DNA of 64,000 bases from Hygrophila difformis (lineage: Eukaryota; Streptophyta; Magnoliopsida; Lamiales; Acanthaceae): NCBI GenBank assembly GCA_030278955.1, contig JAOANR010000012.1, positions 24,793,977-24,857,976 on the forward strand. The letters run 5' to 3'. The notes beneath the pieces are model-generated. The model did not search any database. It had not been told where the DNA came from and worked only from the letters and a program-made list of their open reading frames with translations. Made by a program: the position numbers and the translations under genes. Shown one piece after another: positions 43,520-56,702 of this stretch (positions are counted from its first letter, which is position 1; each line of letters starts with the position of its first letter).

Positions 43520-45340
43520 GAGGACATGTAATCTGCTGGACATTGTTGAATTTTATCAGGCGATTGTTGAAATTAAAAAACTTCGAAAGTCGAGAGAGTG
43601 TAAGCAAGAGAAACTCTCAGAAAATCTATATGCCTATTTTTTAACCTTTCTGTAGCGAATGTTTAATCTATATTATAATTATTCGATCATAATTTTTTAT
43701 TGATTATTTTAAATTTGTCAAACTTTTTTCGCATTACACATACCGACATACATAGGGTAATTATTAGTCCTTTATCGCTTTCTAGGTCGTTCCAAATTCC
43801 AATCGTCAAGACTGCTTCGACGCCATAGGAAAATATACCCGGCATGGTTACATGCTGAAATCTCTTTTTCCAGCGCTGCAAACCATTATAGTCATTAATT
43901 TTATTTTTTATCTATGGAAAGGGGGTCGAAGCTGATTTTATTCAAAGATTTGATACAAGTGGTACAAGCCCATAAAATCACGTATCCAGGCATCCCGAAT
44001 ATGATTGGGAGGACGACTGACGTGTTCTGTATCAAAAGGGAAATGACTATTACGTAAGAGTAAATCAACAACCCAATTGAGCTCTATTATGTCTGTCTGT
44101 CAGACTGTCACTTTACATAATATTATTATCCAAAAAGAAATATACATAATGTTTAGTAAGATAAATATGTTAAATGTTAAGTATGGGAAGACTGAATATT
44201 AGGTATGGTAAGACAATGTTAAATGTAGTAAGAAATAATGTTAAGTATAGCAAGTGTAGTAAGACACTTATCTTTAGTCAACGAAAGGTATGTTGGGAAA
44301 AAAAAAAGAAAAAAAGAAATAAAAAAGAAGAAGAATGTAATGTATATAGTAATACTTTTTGTAAAAAAGCTTACTATTATTTTTTTGTGGAATATGAATA
44401 GTGAATCTTCTAAACACCATTATTATTTTTTGGCATTGTTCATTGTTAAACTTTAACTCAATTTTATTGCAATTATATATTTGAAAAAAAGAATAGTCGA
44501 GTTGAATTTTCTTAGAATCGTATAATCATATAGTTCAAGAATATATATTTAAATAATTTTTTTGTTGTACATATTTTTAGATATCAATGGTTAAAAAAAT
44601 GCATTAGATTGTGTAAAAAAAATAAAACATGACAAGTTAAATGGGATAGAGGAAATAATAGTCACTGCAAAAATATTTAAATTTTAATAATTTTTTGGAT
44701 ATAACAAATACATAAATAATCTTAAACAATCTATACCTTTCATCTCATTTTAATTTTGATTCAGTAGTTATAAATTGATACATATGGTTCCTAACACATG
44801 CTGGCCAGCGCCTAAACCAAGCCTAAATATCCAACCTTACCCGACAGGCAACATGAGAACACATTACCCGACAGGCGATATGAGAACATAAGTCCGAGAA
44901 TCAGACTCTTGCCATCAAGTTGGGCTGCGGACATGACAGAGACAGACAGGGGTTCGAAATTGTAACACTGTTGTTTCTTTGCAGTCCGGTTCCTGTACTG
45001 GCAATTAATTTGTCTGTATATGCTAAATGATGTTCACGCTATGAAAAATAATGTTAGCTCCATGAAAAATAATATTGTTTATTTTATAATATTCATCATT
45101 TTTCCATGCGCACACATTATTTCACACAGTCATCATTTTTAATTGCTCTGACATCATTTTTCTATGCTTATTCATCATTCCATTTTTGCCAGTATGTGTT
45201 GTTGACAGCACACCAGCTACACCCGTTTCTTTGTAAAAACCTGTTGCATTATTCCACTGGGTCATCCCAGCCTTTTATAGTATACAAATGAAAAGTATAT
45301 ATGCACACGCTCTCCACAAAAATCAATTTCAATAGATCCA
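43520..45340 (+). repeat. Segmental duplication, downstream flank copy 2
   Basis: Matches 23559-23965 and then 39825-40900, interrupted by about 250 bases near 43910-44150 with no counterpart and by the non-TIR element at 44982-45224. No gene. Confidence 0.75.
44982..45224 (+). mobile_element. Element without TIRs and with 9-bp TSD, copy 1 (243 bp)
   Basis: It begins CAGTCCGGTTCCTGTACTGG and ends CAGCTACACCC, with a perfect 9-bp TSD gtttctttg (44973-44981 and 45225-45233). The ends are not complementary. The paralogous flank at about 40800-40820 reads gtttctaacctgttgc without the insert, an empty site. It contains repeated ATCATTTTT words in both orientations. Confidence 0.8.
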
Positions 45341-45697
45341 AACACCACGGTCCAACATTTGATATTTGGATGATTGATCAAATCAAAGGGAGGTAAAAGT
45401 AAAAGCATTCCAACTAATAAATAAAACAAATTTCTTTCAACAGAGCCAATCAATCTTTCAAACCATATGCAAACCAGCACTAGTCTCAATAAAAAGATCA
45501 AACACCCATCAAACATATTTACGCAAAACCACACTTTCAAATACTATACGATTAAGGTAAACCACCACCTTGTGTATGTAAAAACGCAAATAACAAAGTT
45601 ATGAAATGTACTGGGAGGAACACCAGGACAGGGCAGAAGAGGCAGCTTTTCTGTGAAATCTTCCTTCCTTCCTGTAGTGAACTGAATACCCACCCAA

Positions 45698-48600
45698 CTA
45701 AGATGTCAAGAAAGCATCCACTCTCTGGTTTGCTCCTTTAGATAGAAACTTCATGCAAATCGGCGGCTGTACGCCAACCAGCGCGAGTATAGAACTGGGC
45801 AGCGTCCATATCCCGTCCCCACATATCAACCCGGATGCCACGGCAGGTCCAAATGCATCAGCTTTAGCCTTGTCCAGCTTCTCCCAGATAAACAAAATCA
45901 AACTCCCAACGCACATATCAATTGTAAAGTAACCGCCTATGTAAAATGGAATTGCCATCGCCATGGGAAGTGGGATGTATTGTGCCCGTTTACGTCCTAC
46001 AGCATCCCTTATGCCGTTGATAACAATGGCAGCAGCAAAGAACCCGTAGCACAGTGTGAGACAGTGCTTTGGCAGAGCTCCAAAACCATCAACGCCCAAG
46101 ACTGCCATGTTGCGGTAGACAAGGGCATATGGCGCCGAATATTGTGAACCTGGGGTGCCGAAATCTTTGAAGGCCTTGTAGAATAGCCAAAACACGCTGG
46201 GTGAGATAACGCATCCCATAGCTGTTCCAATAATCTGGCTGATGAACATGGACCGTGGCGATGCAAGAGTCATGTACCCAGTTTTGAAGTCCTGTGTGAG
46301 GTCAGAGGCGGTCGAGACGATGTTCATCATGACACCACAAGCAGCTAATCCTGCAATAACGCCACCATGATTGGACCCTGCCCATGCCCCAATTATAAAT
46401 ATGGCTAACTTTCCGTAGGTTGACGCCAGCGACCAGTCAGTAAGCCCACAGCCATATGCATTGCAGAATGCTAGTACTGGTGCAAATATATATATGACAA
46501 TGATGTAATACCACCTGAGAGGAGCAAATATATGTGGAAGTGTTGCAGCCGAGGCAATAGCAATTACTACATAGCCAACAACGGCAAACCATGTAGGGAT
46601 TCTGTCCTTTAGAAAAAGTTCAGTTCTGCGCGCATCATCATAGGTTATCTCCGGAGTGGATGAAGGGGACTGGTTATTAACGGGAAGGACAAGCCCAGCC
46701 TTTCTCTGCCGGATTTCGCTGTATAACCCTTCTAAAGTCTTTTTAAGGACTTTGACGAAATTGTAAAGACCATCGCCAAGAATCATGGCTATGGCTATGA
46801 ACACCTGAGGGGAAAAATACCATGAATCGATCAATATCAGGAAAACCATTCAGAACCATGAAATAACTCAAAAAAATTAATACCTTGTAGCCTTGAAGGC
46901 CATGGAGATCGCTGCCTGATTTAGCAGGGAACCAATCGCCCTCCTTCTTTGCTATAAGTGGCCACATTATACCCCATGATAGGATTGATCCGACTAGCAA
47001 TGATATGTTGATTATATATGGGCATATCATGCCAACGCCAACATATGTTGCCGAGAAATCAAAGTAAAATCTGGTTTCCAATCAACACAACGAGTGAATG
47101 TATCTCAGCAATATTAAATGAACAAAGCACAGTATTATTGATCAGAAATATCTAGAAGCAAAATGAGTTATTCCAGTACAAACTGGTCATGAGATTAATG
47201 TTACTCACTTTTGCTTGTAGGCCTTGAGACCAAATGTAGGGAAACTGGCAAACCCACAGTCATCGCCTCCAGTGAAAAACCATTGGAAGAAACCCCACAG
47301 GAAGCTAAAGGAGAAGAATTTCCCCAATGTTCTTACTTGTCGCCTATGATGATGAGAAGTCAAAAAAAACATTACAGTATATGTTTCTTTAAAAAGATTT
47401 AAAAAATGACAGGCATAAGTTCGAATTAGAAAAATAAAAAATAAAAATAAAAATAAAATAAAAAAATACTCCTCCGTTCCTAATTAATTGACATGGATGG
47501 TGTAACTTTGATTCAACTTTTTCGTACAATTATATAAGATAAAATATAGTCAATTGAGATCTTGTTGAATTCGTCTAATCGCATAGATTTAGAATATTAA
47601 ATTTTTATATTAATTTTTATTCGAATGTAATTTGAGTTATTAAGGATTAAAAATATGTATTGGATTTCGTAAAATGTGGGTCCGTGACAATTAAAAAGTA
47701 AAGTAACGGAGGAAGTACATCACAGATATACCTGGCTAGTTTGGCACCTTGAGGAGTGTGAAAACTATTGATTAAATGAGCAGTGGCAGTCCCACTCGGA
47801 TAAGTCAATTTGAAGTCAACGATCATTATCTGAAAATTTTATTAAAACATAGAAGTAAAAAAGAAGACAGACAAACAACTGAATGGTTCAGTGAAAGACT
47901 GAAACGGAACCAGAAAATGTATACTTCCTACTAAATCCCTATAAGACGACTTTCCGGAGTCAATTGCCCAAGAAAATCTTTATGGCTCGAAGTATATATG
48001 CATTCACTAGAAGAAAACAACACAAGTGCGGATAAAGACATACCTTTCGAAGGGGCACAACAGAGAAGAGACCCAAGAAGCTAACAACAAAAAGGAATCC
48101 AATAATCCATGACAGAGACGGATTCTTAATGTTATGAACATTTGTTTCGTTGGACTGTTTGGCAACGACTTCGCTCATACCAAAGAGATAACTCCCGAAC
48201 CCTCCTGCAGATAATTCAAACAGTTATTGTCAGATGGTATATGACCAAAACAATTGAATTCAAGGTGTCTACACATTAATTAATTCATGTGCACAGCAGA
48301 ACTTATGAAGATGAGAAGATAAAAATGATTTCTTTTACATGCACGAACAGAGCATCATCAACGAAACCAAACTGGCTCATGCTCATGCCACCTCATACAT
48401 GCGACCATTGTCCAGGGGACCGACTTTGTTTATCATATAGGAGTAATACTTGGATCATAGTTTGAGGCCCGGTCAATTTCCTAAACCAGTATATATGGGC
48501 CTTATCATGGGAGTTATGTCATGATTCATGATCATGTGGGCCAGCCCAGTGATGATCTGGTTAAACCAGCCCTATCTATATCACATATTACACGGCCGCA

Positions 48601-51422
48601 AAAGGTGAAATCACATTCATATTCATACCATAGTGGATTGGTCTTTATTGGTGGGTTGAGCCATCAGGATGCTAATTCAACTTATTATTTATTATTCATA
48701 TTTACATATAATAAAAATTTAGTATTAAATTTATTCGAAAAAAAAATAATTTAGTACTACCTCCGTTCTTTTTTATTTGCACGTTTTGACTTTTGTCACT
48801 GTTCATTGAGTAGCTTTGACTCGACTTTTTAATACAATTATATAAGATAAAATATAGTCAAGTGAGATCTTGTTGGATTCGTCTAATCGCATAGATTTAG
48901 AATATCAAATTTTCATAATTTTTACTTGTATGGAATTTGAGTTATTACGGATTAAAAATGTGCATTGGATTGCGTGAAATGTGGGTATGTTGCATTTATT
49001 TAGGAACGGATGAAGTATTAAATATAATAAAACGAATAACTGAAAAAACACTACTTATACCAAGTTGATAACCACATGCTCTCCCCAAAAAAAAGTTGAT
49101 AACCACATACTTTGTTCAGGCACTGAAAAAGAAAGTCACAGCTGTCGGACTAATTATTACAATTTCATTTTTTAGCAGGTACTCCTATTATGCACGCCAG
49201 AAAATTTCAAGTAATCAATCTGATTTATTTTTTGGTGAAACACAATTAAAGTCACAGGATTCCCCCCTAAAACGGGAGTGATTTAAAATCTCCATTTATT
49301 ATTGAAGATGCCTTTGGTTCAAATTCAATCAAAGTAAACAATATATACTCCTACCTATGTCAACTAAATAGTCCCTCCATTCCTTTTTAATAGTCTTTTT
49401 TTTAGAGACTAAAAAATACTTAATTTCACAATAATTATCCTATATTTTTACTATATTACCATATACTTTATATAAATATTATTTCTTGATATTTATTACA
49501 AATAAATTTAGTTTAAAAGATTAATGCAAATCTTGATTATTGAAATTGAGATGAAATAGATAATTATTTCGAAATGTAAGGAGTAACAAGATTATTTTAC
49601 AAAATTGATTTATTTTAAATGCCATAAATAACGATTTTTTTCACATATTCATTTTTAAAAAGAATATATATATATATATATATATATATTTAGAAATTTC
49701 TTTCATAACTTTAAAATACTTTGCAATATAATGACACTCCTATAGTATTCCAGCTGTATAATTCAAATTCAAATAAAAAGATCCCACAGTATTAAATAGT
49801 AGAGCTGAAACATTAAATATTGCCCTTGTATAATTCAAATTCAAATAAAAAGATCCAAGGGGCTCACCACACTTCGATGACACCAAGAAAAGAAACTGTG
49901 TTTCGTCCCACAGTATATAAAATAAAATTAAATTAAAAAAATCCCGGCAGAATATATTAAAACAAAAAGATAAATAATAAAAAAATTATAGAATTATATT
50001 CTAGTATTCTTACTTCAAAATCACGAGTCAAATTTCGAGTACTTCATCTATAGTAATATAAAAAAATATTGCAAGTCAAACACAATACAAAGTTTACACA
50101 ATGGTTTCTTTTTCTCTTCTGGGTTTTATTAAAACAAATTTGTTCACATGATAAGTCATTGAACATGCTAAAATTAAATGTGAAAACCACAACCCACAAA
50201 TGAAAAGATAAACTATAGAACATGTATACTCATAGGGGATTCCCTAGATGATGGTGATTGACAACAGTAAATTTCTTATTGATATCTATACATTGGTTGT
50301 TTAATGATATCTATACATTGCTGCAGAGTATTTTTAAATTTCTTATTGATGGTAAAAAATTACTCCTACGTACCATGAGTAAATAATTCAAAAATAACTA
50401 AAGATTCGTCAAATCCCAAAGAGATTAATTTATGAAATGAAAAACAATCAAAATCAAAATCATCAAGATATTTAGATTTTTGAAATTTAAAATTTCCTTT
50501 TTACCATTTTAAACAAAACATAAGGAAATCGTCTAAAACCCTGAAACTTATATTAATTGCCCATCAACTCAAAATTGAGTGGTTCAAATTATCAAATCGA
50601 TGCTGATACAGCTTTGACATCCACCAACAAAAAGCGAGCACGAATTTATTTTGGATCTTGAAATTTCTATTTTTACATATTGTAATATTTTTTCAAAAAT
50701 ATTAAACCCAATCTTCAATTTTGACATAAAAAAAGGACTGGTTGTTATCTGTAATCTGTACGTATTAGTGATCATCAACAAGCAAAAAGGGACATTATCA
50801 AATTACACACGTGAATTGATATGAACCAAAATAATTACTCTAAAGGTGTGGTTGGAAGAAATTTTGGGGGTTCATAAAAGTAATAGTAGATTCGGAATTG
50901 AGGAATTGGCAGGATTTCGAATAACCAGAAGCATTTCAAAGAATTTTTTCAGATCTATATATCTAGAATGAATTCTAAATGTATGAATTGAGTGAAATAC
51001 TAACCGCTGAAGGCGATGCCGGAGGACGCAACGACGCAGGTTTGAATAACGGTGTTCTCCTGGCGGGTGAAGGGTTGCTTCAGGAATCCAGATTTTTCGA
51101 GGAAGGCGGTCCACGTCTTGACGAAGAAGAACCCTAGGAGGCCGGCGGAGACGTTGAGAGAAGGGATAATCCCCGTCGTGAGATTCAGCTTCATCACAAT
51201 GAAGGTGAAGAGCACCGATAGAACAAAGCTAACGGCGAACGCCCTCAACGTCAGCTGCTGCCGCCACGAGGGCACCTCTTGGCTGGCGAATATTTGTTCC
51301 ACCGATTCCTGGGGTTCCGGCGCCAGGTGGTCCTGGTTATGTCCATTGCCCGGCGCGACGGCGGCCGTCTCGGAGTCGCTGTCGCCGTCGTTTTTCTTGG
51401 AAATACTGGAGGAGCGATTCAT
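45698..51422 (-). CDS. Yellow-Stripe-Like (OPT family) transporter, YSL5/7/8-type, second intact copy
   Basis: Multi-pass proton-coupled transporter for metal-nicotianamine or small peptide substrates, by family knowledge. Six exons on the minus strand, 51422-51005, 48204-48044, 47829-47732, 47343-47209, 47070-46884 and 46804-45698, give 701 residues with all GT-AG junctions in frame. Exons 3, 4 and 5 are 98, 135 and 187 bp, exactly as in the first YSL gene, so the two are paralogues. The acidic N-terminus is followed by [67 protein letters not shown] and [10 protein letters not shown]. It is tail-to-tail with the first copy. Intron 1 is 2.8 kb and contains MITEs. No lesion; likely functional. 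Confidence 0.93.
47469..47715. mobile_element. Stowaway MITE in YSL intron 3
   Basis: CTCCTCCGTTCC and the complement of CTTCCTCCGTTAC lie between TA dinucleotides. It sits inside the intron between exons 3 and 4, with its end only about 15 bases from the 5' splice site at 47731. Confidence 0.75.
48757..49015. mobile_element. Stowaway MITE in YSL intron 1 (259 bp)
   Basis: Same length as, and nearly identical to, 7877-8135; CTACCTCCGTTC start, TA on both sides. Confidence 0.8.
49371..49583. mobile_element. Degraded Stowaway-like MITE in YSL intron 1
   Basis: Begins GTCCCTCCATTCC after TA and ends near AATGTAAGGAG before TA; the right arm is poorly preserved. Confidence 0.45.
49666..49690. 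repeat. (TA)n microsatellite
   Basis: About eleven TA units inside YSL intron 1. Confidence 0.8.
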
Positions 51423-51526
51423 TGGTTTTCCTCAAAAATTAATTGAATTGATGAATTCAGATAAGGAGTGGGGAATTGGGAATTGGGAATTGGGATTCTG
51501 GCCGGTGGTTTGGTAGTAGTGTTGTT

Positions 51527-51534
51527 CTTATATA
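51527..51534 (-). promoter_or_regulatory. Candidate TATA box of the second YSL gene
   Basis: TATATAAG on the minus strand lies 105 bases upstream of the ATG, giving an expected leader of about 75 bases. Confidence 0.5.
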
Positions 51535-51780
51535 CTAGTAGTAGGAGTATAGGAATTAGGAAGGGAATCTGGGAGCGGACGACGTCGATATAAATGCGCG
51601 GTTTTGGGGGCGAGTGGCGATGGAGAGTGTGTGTCTGTTATAAGTAAGTAAATCAGAATTAATAAGGGCACTGTAGCTGTACAATGCTGCCACCCCAACA
51701 GTCTACAACTGTACAACACATCTGCGATACGCCTTACCGTTTTTTAAGGAAAAAACTCTAAATGCACACACGCTTTTCCA

Positions 51781-53022
51781 GGAAAAAAAAAAAAAAAAAA
51801 AAGGTAAAAACGTCCTTTATCTTTCCAAAAATTTTAAATCCGTCCTTTTTCTATTTTATTACCGATTTAGTCCGCTACAAATACTAATTATGTTCAAATC
51901 AGTCCTTTTTTCACTAATTATATTCTAATTGCTGACGTGGCAAGGGTTTTAATTTAAACCTGACACGTGTGCATAATATTAGTCCTTTTTCTTTTATCTT
52001 TTGCCAATTCAGTCCTAAACTTTTATTTTGTTCTATTTAGTCCTCTACCCCAATCACTCATTTTTATATTAATTGGCCTCAAACCTTTCAAATTATTTCA
52101 TTTTAGGCCCAGAACCTTAAATTTTTTATTATTACTAATACATTTATCAAATAAATGCCCAACATACTTCCGTAAATAAAATTAAATACCAAACCTCATA
52201 CATTGGGTTTGACCGCCTTGTTACCGGGTCTTTGAAGTTCCGAATTTTACGGACTCTCTCTAACCACCCGACCGTAACGATGGTTCATTGGTTCTGGTTT
52301 CCTTCAGCAACAATCAGCACAATCATACTTTGTGAACAATAAAATTCAGGCTATTTTTTTAATATTTTTAATAATATTAATATTTTCAATAAAACCAAGG
52401 CTTCCTGTATCCATAACCTTCCAAAAATTCAAGTTAAATCATTTACTTTTAAATATTGCTACATCCTAAGGTAGGACGCAAAGTAAGATTCTGTTGATTG
52501 TTACTGAAGGAAACCAAAACCAATGAACAATCGGTTGCGGTCGAGTGGTTATTAGAGAGAGTCCGTAAAATTCTGGTACTTGAAAGACCCGATAACAAAG
52601 CAGTCGAACCCAATATATGAGGTTTGGTGTTTAATTTTATTTATGGAAGTATGTTGTGCATTTATTTGATAAATGGATTAGTAATAATAAAAAATTTAAG
52701 GTTCTGGGCCTAAAATGAAATAATTTGAAAGGTTTGAGGCCAATTAATATAAAAATGAGTGATTGGGGTAGAGGACTAAATAGAACAAAATAAAAATTTA
52801 GGACTGAATTGGCAAAAGATAAAAGAAAAAGGACTAATATTATGCACACGTGTCAGGTTTAAATTAAAACCCTTGTCACGTCAGCAATTAGAATATAATT
52901 AGTGAAAAAAGGACTGATTTGAACATAATTAGCATTTGTAGCGGACTAAATCGGTAATAAAATAGAAAAAGGATGGATTTGAAATTTTTAGAAAGATAAA
53001 GTACGTTTTTATCTTTTTTTCC
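51781..53022. mobile_element. Fold-back MULE-type element E1 (1242 bp)
   Basis: Begins GGAAAAAA, ends TTTTTTTCC, with a perfect 10-bp TSD cgcttttcca (51771-51780 and 53023-53032). The arms of about 400 bases are inverted copies, so the same 70-residue ORF appears on both strands. It is nearly identical to E2. It lies about 360 bp upstream of the YSL start codon. Confidence 0.85.
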
Positions 53023-53057
53023 CGCTTTTCCATAAAATTTGGGTATAGAAATTTTTG

Positions 53058-54289
53058 GGAAAAAAAAGGTAAAAACGTCCTTTATCTTTCCAAAAATTTC
53101 AAATCCGTCCTTTTTCTATTTTATTACCGATTTAGTCCGCTACAAATGCTAATTATGTTCAAATCAATTCTTTTTTCACTAATTATATTCTAATTGTTGA
53201 CGTGACAAGGGTTTTAATTTAAACATGACACGTGTGCATAATATTAGTCATTTTTCTTTTATCTTTTGCCAATTCAGTCCTAAACTTTTATTTTGTTCTA
53301 TTTAGTCCTCTACCCCAATCACTCATTTTTATATTAATTGGCCTCAAACCTTTCAAATTATTTCATTTTAGGCCCAGAACCTTAAATTTTTTATTATTAC
53401 TAATACATTTATCAAATAAATGCCCAACATACTTCCGTAAATAAAATTAAATACCAAACCTCATACATTGGGTTTGACCGCCTTGTTACCGGGTCTTTGA
53501 AGTTCCGAATTTTACGGACTCTCTCTAACCACCCGACCGTAACGATGGTTCATTGGTTCTGGTTTCCTTCAGCAACAATCAGCACAATCATACTTTGTGG
53601 ACAATAAAATTCAGGCTATTTTTTTAATATTTTTAATAATATTAATATTTTTCAATAAAACCAAGGCTTCATGTATCCATAACCTTCCAAAAATTCAAGT
53701 TAAATCATTTACTTTTAAATATTGCTACATCCTAAGGTAGGACGCAAAGTAAGATTCTGTTGATTGTTACTGAAGGAAACCAAAACCAATGAACAATCGG
53801 TTACGATCGAGTGGTTATTAGAGAGAGTCCGTAAAATTCCGGTACTTGAAAGACCCGATAACAAAGCAGTCGAACCCAATATATGAGGTTTGGTGTTTAA
53901 TTTTATTTATGGAAGTATGTTGTGCATTTATTTGATAAATGTATTAGTAATAATAAAAAATTTAAGGTTCTGGGCCTAAAATGAAATAATTTGAAAGGTT
54001 TGAGGCCAATTAATATAAAAATGAGTGATTGGGGTAGAGGACTAAATAGAACAAAATAAAAGTTTAGGACTGAATTGGCAAAAGATAAAAGAAAAAGGAC
54101 TAATATTATGCACACGTGTCAGGTTTAAATTAAAACCCTTGCCACGTCAGCAATTAGAATATAATTAGTGAAAAAAGGACTGATTTGAACATAATTAGCA
54201 TTTGTAGCGGACTAAATCGGTAATAAAATAGAAAAATGACGGATTTGAAATTTTTGGAAAGATAAAGAACGTTTTTACCTTTTTTTTCC
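53058..54289. mobile_element. Fold-back MULE-type element E2 (1232 bp)
   Basis: Same family, orientation and structure as E1, 35 bp further on. The 10-bp flanks gaaatttttg (53048-53057) and gaaattgttg (54290-54299) match at 9 of 10, so it appears to have its own insertion event. Confidence 0.8.
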
Positions 54290-54299
54290 GAAATTGTTG

Positions 54300-55639
54300 C
54301 CACTAAATTCAAATTCATTTTTACATTAAATATCATATTTGTGAGTAGAAATTAATCAAATATTTTGTCCCGATTCGTGATTGGATTTTAAACTATGGAA
54401 ATTTTTAATATTCAAATAATATTCGCTTTTGATTCATTTTATATATACAAATATATAAATTTATTTTGCTAAAATTTTAAATTACCTATATTTACAATTA
54501 ATATAAATGGATTTATATATAATATTAAAATATTAAATTTAATTTGTAAAACGAATTATATATTTATGTTCAATAATTAAAAACATAATTTTGTTAGGTA
54601 TTAAATTAACTTATAGAGCGATAATATTCAAAAGGCTTATCAAATCAAATCGAATATTATATAGTATTGGATTCGATTGGTTTACAACCCTACTTATATC
54701 AAATAGTAATTCATCTTCAACCATTTATACTAAACTAGAATCCAAAAGAATATTATCAACATATTATTTTTCATACAAACTTATTTATCTTTTTAATCGT
54801 ACCTATTATTTCTTATAAATTATACATTAACCCACGTAAATTCAATTCTTCATATTGCAATAATGTTGGAGGATCCGGTGTTGATTAACCTCACTATTTT
54901 ATGTTTGATTGTTTGGTTGTTTATTATATTTTTTTAGCGAAACCGAAGCCAGAGAATGTTTATTATATGTTTTTTTTCCTAATATTTGAGATGTGTCATT
55001 TTTAATTATATTTTTATATGCCAATATAATTTTCTTTTATTGATTGTTAAGATTGTGCCAAATTTTAAAAAATTAAGTTTTATTTATGTTTAAAAAATGG
55101 CTGTTATAAAATAAGATTCTTAAAAAAATTAAAATCCTAACTTTTTTAATATAACTAGATATAAAATAAATTGAATAAAAAAAATTGTATGAATTATAAA
55201 AATTATTAACCATAACGGGTTTGAACTTTTGTGGAAGTAGAATTCTATACATTGGTCTTTGGACCAATGTAGCCTGAACACCTGGTACACGCCAAAAACA
55301 AATTATTAACCATAATATAAAATTAGATTTTAAAAATTGTCTTCTATTTTTTAAATTGATATGACATTCAATTTTGCCACAATTGTAAGGATGAGATTGT
55401 AATTAACTAATTACAAAAAGTGAAATGGATTTGTAAATAGTAGAAACTCAAATTGAAGTATTTATTATTAAATTAAAGATGTGGCAGAAATTTAAAATAC
55501 TATTGATTTTAAAGTATGGTTAGAGAGAAAATGTTACTATATTTTAAATTTTAGAAGACCACTGGAGATGCTCTTAGGCGTCATTATTGTTACCAAAAAA
55601 AAATAGCAAACATTTCTCAAATATTAAAGTGCCATTTTA
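54300..55639. other. AT-rich intergenic DNA, nothing recognised
   Basis: Very AT-rich with no recognisable coding region or repeat boundary. Small ORFs (for example 54591-54818) show only AT-biased composition. Confidence 0.5.
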
Positions 55640-56090
55640 ATTTTGGGTACGAACAAGGGGTTGATGGAATTCAAATCAATTCTAAGTGATGTGTATTCAA
55701 TCAAGACTCTATAGGAGTTTTTTGGATTTTTAAAATTGGGGTGTATTTAATTAAGATTTTAAAAAGTCTTTAGAAATTTTGAGGTATTCAATACAGATTT
55801 TAAAAAGTCTTTAAAAATCTAGATGTATTCAATACAGATTTATAAAAGTTTTTAAAAATTTAGAGGTATTCAACAATCCATAAATTTTAATTCTTTATAG
55901 ATTTTAATGGATTCTCTTATAAAATATAACTAAACAAGATATGTCTGAAAATCAGCCAAACTTTCATGGATTCTTCATAAAATCAGGCAACTCTATGTGG
56001 AGTCTATAAACTTTTCAATTCCACCGACTTTTTAAAGTTCATAAAAATCTAATAAACTCTCAATTAAATATACCCTCCTAAGGTTTAAAG
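55640..56090. mobile_element. Probable fold-back MITE with about 52-bp tandem units
   Basis: Three to four units like 'gtattcaatacagattttaaaaagtctttaaaaat' occur between 55735 and 55870. The right end (ctctcaattaaatataccct) is roughly complementary to gtgtattcaattaag-type words at the left. Exact ends and TSD not resolved. Confidence 0.4.
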
Positions 56091-56134
56091 TTTAAAACTT
56101 TATAATAAGTTAAATGACCAGCGGATGATAAATA

Positions 56135-56408
56135 CTCACTCCGGGTTTTTTTTCTAAGTGTTACAATTTAATTTTTGTTACTGTTCATTGTAGCACTTTA
56201 ACTTCAATTTTGGTCATAGTTATACAATAAAATATATATATATATATATATAGTCAATTGAATCTTATTGAATTCGTCTCATTTTATAGTTTTCAAATGT
56301 CAAACTTTTAAAAATTTTACTTGTACCTTGCTTGAATTATTAATAGTTTAAAATATGCACTGAACTCCACGAAAATGATATATGTAACACTTAAAAAAAC
56401 AGATGAAG
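56135..56408. mobile_element. Stowaway-like MITE
   Basis: Begins CTCACTCCGGG after TA, ends AACAGATGAAG before TA; the interior shares 'gtgttacaattt' and 'atgtaacactt' arms. Confidence 0.6.
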
Positions 56409-56536
56409 TATAATGTTAGATGTTAATGTATAGTCTTAACAACTTAAATGGAGTTGTTAGCGACTGAAATCATATGAGTAGTGATTTAACTGTTGACGAA
56501 TAGTTAATTAACAATTGAGGAATACCGACTTATAGG

Positions 56537-56702
56537 GTGTTCGGATAAGTTGGAAGAAAATGGATTATCTGTTTATTGTGTTTTCAAAACGCAAATAATT
56601 AGTTTAACCGCTAAAAACGGTACTGCAAACCTGATTATTTGCATTTTGAAAACGCAATAATCAAATAATTTATAAAAATATCGCCAATCCAAATACCCTC
56701 TT
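56537..56702. mobile_element. Tourist-like MITE
   Basis: GGGTGTTCGGATAAGTTGG and the near-complement CCAATCCAAATACCCTC define a short palindromic element containing AACGCAAATAAT words shared with 3475-3867. TSD not certain. Confidence 0.5.

Noticed and set aside
51967..54115. Four copies of a 70-residue hydrophobic ORF (MCIILV...), alternating strands
   Set aside because: They are the two arms of two fold-back elements (51781-53022 and 53058-54289). The repetition comes from the inverted repeats, and the translation is AT/T-rich filler.
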